Origin: Planctomycetota bacterium | Lineage (GTDB): Bacteria > Planctomycetota > Phycisphaerae > Sedimentisphaerales > Anaerobacaceae | Assembly (NCBI GenBank): GCA_026386835.1 | Contig: JAPLMV010000057.1 | Span: forward strand, 1 to 6,567 | Direction: 5' to 3' | Length of the DNA stretch: 6,567 bases | Part shown: one piece after another, positions 4,894-6,567 of the stretch | Numbering within the stretch: the stretch's first letter is position 1 | Layout: each line of letters opens with the position of its first letter | Notes under the pieces: model-generated | Databases searched by the model: none | What the model saw: the letters and a program-made list of their open reading frames with translations, nothing else | Told to the model about the DNA's origin: nothing | Position numbers and translations under genes: made by a program

Positions 4894-5928
4894 ATGAAAA
4901 ACCAGGCAGAGGAAATAAGGTCATTTATTTTAACCCAAATCCCTGCCCATCCAGGGGATATAGTTGCCGTAGCCGCCGCTGAGTTTTCGGTCAGCAGAAC
5001 CACCGTGCATCGGCACTTAAAAAGACTAATTAAAGGCAAAAAAATAATCAAAAGCGGAACAACCAATAGGGCTGTGTATTTTTTATTCAGTTCTAAAAAT
5101 AAAATAATCAAATCTGAAATAAAACAGGGACTTGAAGAATATCAGATTTGGAGAGATAACTTAAAGCAGGATTTCATTTCTCTCAATAAAAATGTATTCG
5201 AGATATGTGAATATGGTTTTACTGAAATTTTTAATAATGCAATAGACCACTCCGAAGGAAGTTTGATAGTTGTGCAAACCGAATGGACTGACGATGCCGT
5301 TCGAATCAGTATTGTTGATGACGGCATTGGTATCTTCAAAAAAATCAAAACCTCCCTTAATCTCGAAAATGAGCGGGAAAGCATACTTCAATTATCCAAA
5401 GGTAAATTCACAACCTCTCCTGAAACACATACCGGCGAAGGAATATTTTTTACCTCTCGTGCCTTCGATGAGTTCTTTATATTTGCAAACGGACTGTCCT
5501 ATCACAAATCAAGCCTGATTGACGACTGGTTTATTGAAACAATAAAGGATAAGCACAAAAAGGGAACCATGGTTTCAATGAAAATCGGTTTTGCTTCCAA
5601 GCGTTCCCTTAAAAATATCTTTGAGGCCTATACCAACCCCCATACATACCAGTTTGATAAAACGCACATACTCGTGGAGTTAAGCAAATTAGAGGATGAA
5701 AATTACATATCTCGCTCACAGGCAAAAAGGCTTCTTTTCGGATTGGAAAAATTCCATGATATAGTTTTGGATTTTAAGGATATTGTCACCGTTGGCCAAG
5801 GTTTTGTCGATGAGGTTTTCAGGGTATTTAAGCAAAAATATCCCACCATCAAAATAACTCGGATTAACGCCAACGATGACGTTCAATTTATGATTAGTAG
5901 GAGCATAGCTCATTCAAATAATTCGTAG
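4894..5928 (+). CDS. Winged-HTH / GHKL ATPase / STAS-like (DUF4325) regulator
   Basis: The 344-residue cytoplasmic protein has three modules. Residues 5-63 form a winged helix-turn-helix, with turn and recognition helix FSVSRTTVHRHLKRL (31-45) and a wing at KIIKSGTTNRAVYF (50-63). Residues about 100-232 are a GHKL-fold ATPase: N box TEIFNNAIDHS (110-120), G1 box DDGIG (142-146), G2-like TGEGIFF (180-186) and GT (224-225). Residues about 258-340 match the STAS-like DUF4325 domain, with SRSQAKRLLFGLEKF and VLDFKDIVTVGQGFVDEVFRVF. The ATPase resembles anti-sigma kinases of the SpoIIAB/RsbW type, and the STAS part their antagonists, so kinase and antagonist are joined in cis with a DNA-binding head. 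The canonical STAS phospho-Ser position appears to be replaced by GQG (301-303). The gene is AT-rich compared with nadB, which suggests transfer. Target genes and signal are unknown. Start choice rests on AAGAGG at 4883-4888. Confidence 0.88.
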   Translation: MKNQAEEIRSFILTQIPAHPGDIVAVAAAEFSVSRTTVHRHLKRLIKGKKIIKSGTTNRAVYFLFSSKNKIIKSEIKQGLEEYQIWRDNLKQDFISLNKNVFEICEYGFTEIFNNAIDHSEGSLIVVQTEWTDDAVRISIVDDGIGIFKKIKTSLNLENERESILQLSKGKFTTSPETHTGEGIFFTSRAFDEFFIFANGLSYHKSSLIDDWFIETIKDKHKKGTMVSMKIGFASKRSLKNIFEAYTNPHTYQFDKTHILVELSKLEDENYISRSQAKRLLFGLEKFHDIVLDFKDIVTVGQGFVDEVFRVFKQKYPTIKITRINANDDVQFMISRSIAHSNNS

Positions 5929-5962
5929 TCAGCATCGATATGAATTATTTATGCAAAAGCGG

Positions 5963-6567
5963 CTAATTCTTTTTCTTGAATTTGCCCTCGAATGAGCCAA
6001 GGCGCATTTTCACCGTTACTATATCATCCGCCATTGTCATCCCGATTTTGCCTCTGTCAAGATTTGTGTGTTTGAAGTTAAGGCCGGCAGGGTCACTTAG
6101 TTTTGCTGCCTCGGCAGGAGATGCATCCAGTTTGGCCAGAACGCTCGATACGGCCTGATTGATTAGTATGCCGCAGGTATCAATCGTTTTATTGTCCCCC
6201 CTGACCTCGTCGATATCCTTGCGGGTGTTGTCCAAAACCTGTCGTAGCATTGCTATCCGTTTTGCGTTCTCGTTGCTGTATGGCTTGTCAAACACATCGC
6301 CGCCGAGTACCATCTGGCAGTCGAACCTCAATCCCTCCCACGGCTCGACGAACAAAATCTTCGGCTTTTCATCAATCATAAACAGGTACTTTCTTTCTGC
6401 GGTCAGCTTATTTTCGTCGAACGCAACCATTTTCATCCACGTCTTGTAACCCTTTTTCTTTTCACCAGCCGAAGCAATCACGCTTGTACTCTGACTAAGC
6501 GTCTCATACTTGGATAGATTAATCATGGCAAGCACATCGGCTGTGGTGCTGATCTTCAACTCGGTTT
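5963..6567 (-). CDS. Unrecognised protein, C-terminal 200 or so residues (runs off the right edge)
   Basis: The minus-strand frame is open from base 6567 to a TAG at 5965-5963. A TTG at 6559 could serve as a start, but the codons before it are also open, so I treat the gene as 5'-truncated by the window. About 201 residues are seen. They are largely polar and mixed alpha-beta in character, with patches such as YKTWMKMVAFDENKLTAERKY, cut here to its key aromatic and basic residues, and KILFVEPWEGLRF. A Ser/Ala-rich helix follows (AVSSVLAKLDASPAEAAKL), and a very basic tail ends in GKFKKKN. There are no transmembrane segments in the visible part. I do not recognise a family. An exported or lipid-anchored N-terminus beyond the edge is possible. 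It is convergent with the regulator gene, with 34 bases between stops. Confidence 0.65.
   Translation of the reverse strand, partial: TELKISTTADVLAMINLSKYETLSQSTSVIASAGEKKKGYKTWMKMVAFDENKLTAERKYLFMIDEKPKILFVEPWEGLRFDCQMVLGGDVFDKPYSNENAKRIAMLRQVLDNTRKDIDEVRGDNKTIDTCGILINQAVSSVLAKLDASPAEAAKLSDPAGLNFKHTNLDRGKIGMTMADDIVTVKMRLGSFEGKFKKKN

Noticed and set aside
5942..5969. Possible bidirectional terminator between the two convergent genes
   Set aside because: Only a six-pair AT-rich stem (GAATTA/TAATTC) with a 16-base loop supports it, although a T-run follows. Too weak to annotate.

Overview
The window looks like a chromosomal stretch from a PVC-type bacterium, most likely a planctomycete. The best pointer is the membrane protein at 3648-4385, whose prepilin-like segment and C-terminal NVLFVDFHVEF-type motif are characteristic of that group. 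This placement is inferred from protein style, not from a phylogenetic marker. Base composition is uneven. The nadB region is near or above 50% G+C (34 of 60 at 2221-2280), while the regulator gene at 4894-5928 is much more AT-rich (17 of 60 at 5101-5160).

Left part (1-3166). On the minus strand lie the first 24 or so codons of a membrane protein (running off the left edge) and, upstream of it, pcm, the protein-L-isoaspartate methyltransferase. Divergent from pcm is a two-gene plus-strand unit: a small lipoprotein (883-1539) and nadB, L-aspartate oxidase (1553-3166), the first step of de novo NAD synthesis.

Centre (3167-4610). Downstream of nadB is rnpB, the type A RNase P RNA (about 3231-3616), with its conserved core and terminal P1 helix intact. 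The last 36 bases of this locus, from the 3' strand of helix P4 through the T-run, are repeated exactly at 4575-4610, 987 bases further on. The DNA between the copies holds a minus-strand three-helix membrane protein with a prepilin-like core and, divergent from it, a small 46-codon ORF that stops one base before the second copy. This is the layout left when DNA integrates site-specifically into the 3' end of an RNA gene and restores that end. No recombinase is present, so it would be a non-autonomous islet or remnant.

Right part (4611-6567). A non-coding stretch carries a perfect 8-bp hairpin, a small tandem repeat, and four copies of a palindromic AT-rich motif related to ATAGTTATAACTAT at about 22-bp or doubled spacing. 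The third copy covers the -10 box of the predicted promoter of the next gene. That gene (4894-5928) encodes a one-polypeptide switch: N-terminal winged HTH, GHKL-type ATPase, and C-terminal STAS-like (DUF4325) domain. The HTH is the natural candidate to bind the repeats, giving an autoregulated unit. Convergent with it is the 3' part of an unrecognised gene that runs off the right edge.

Most worth a second look are the rnpB 3'-end duplication with its islet, and the HTH-ATPase-STAS regulator with its phased operator array.
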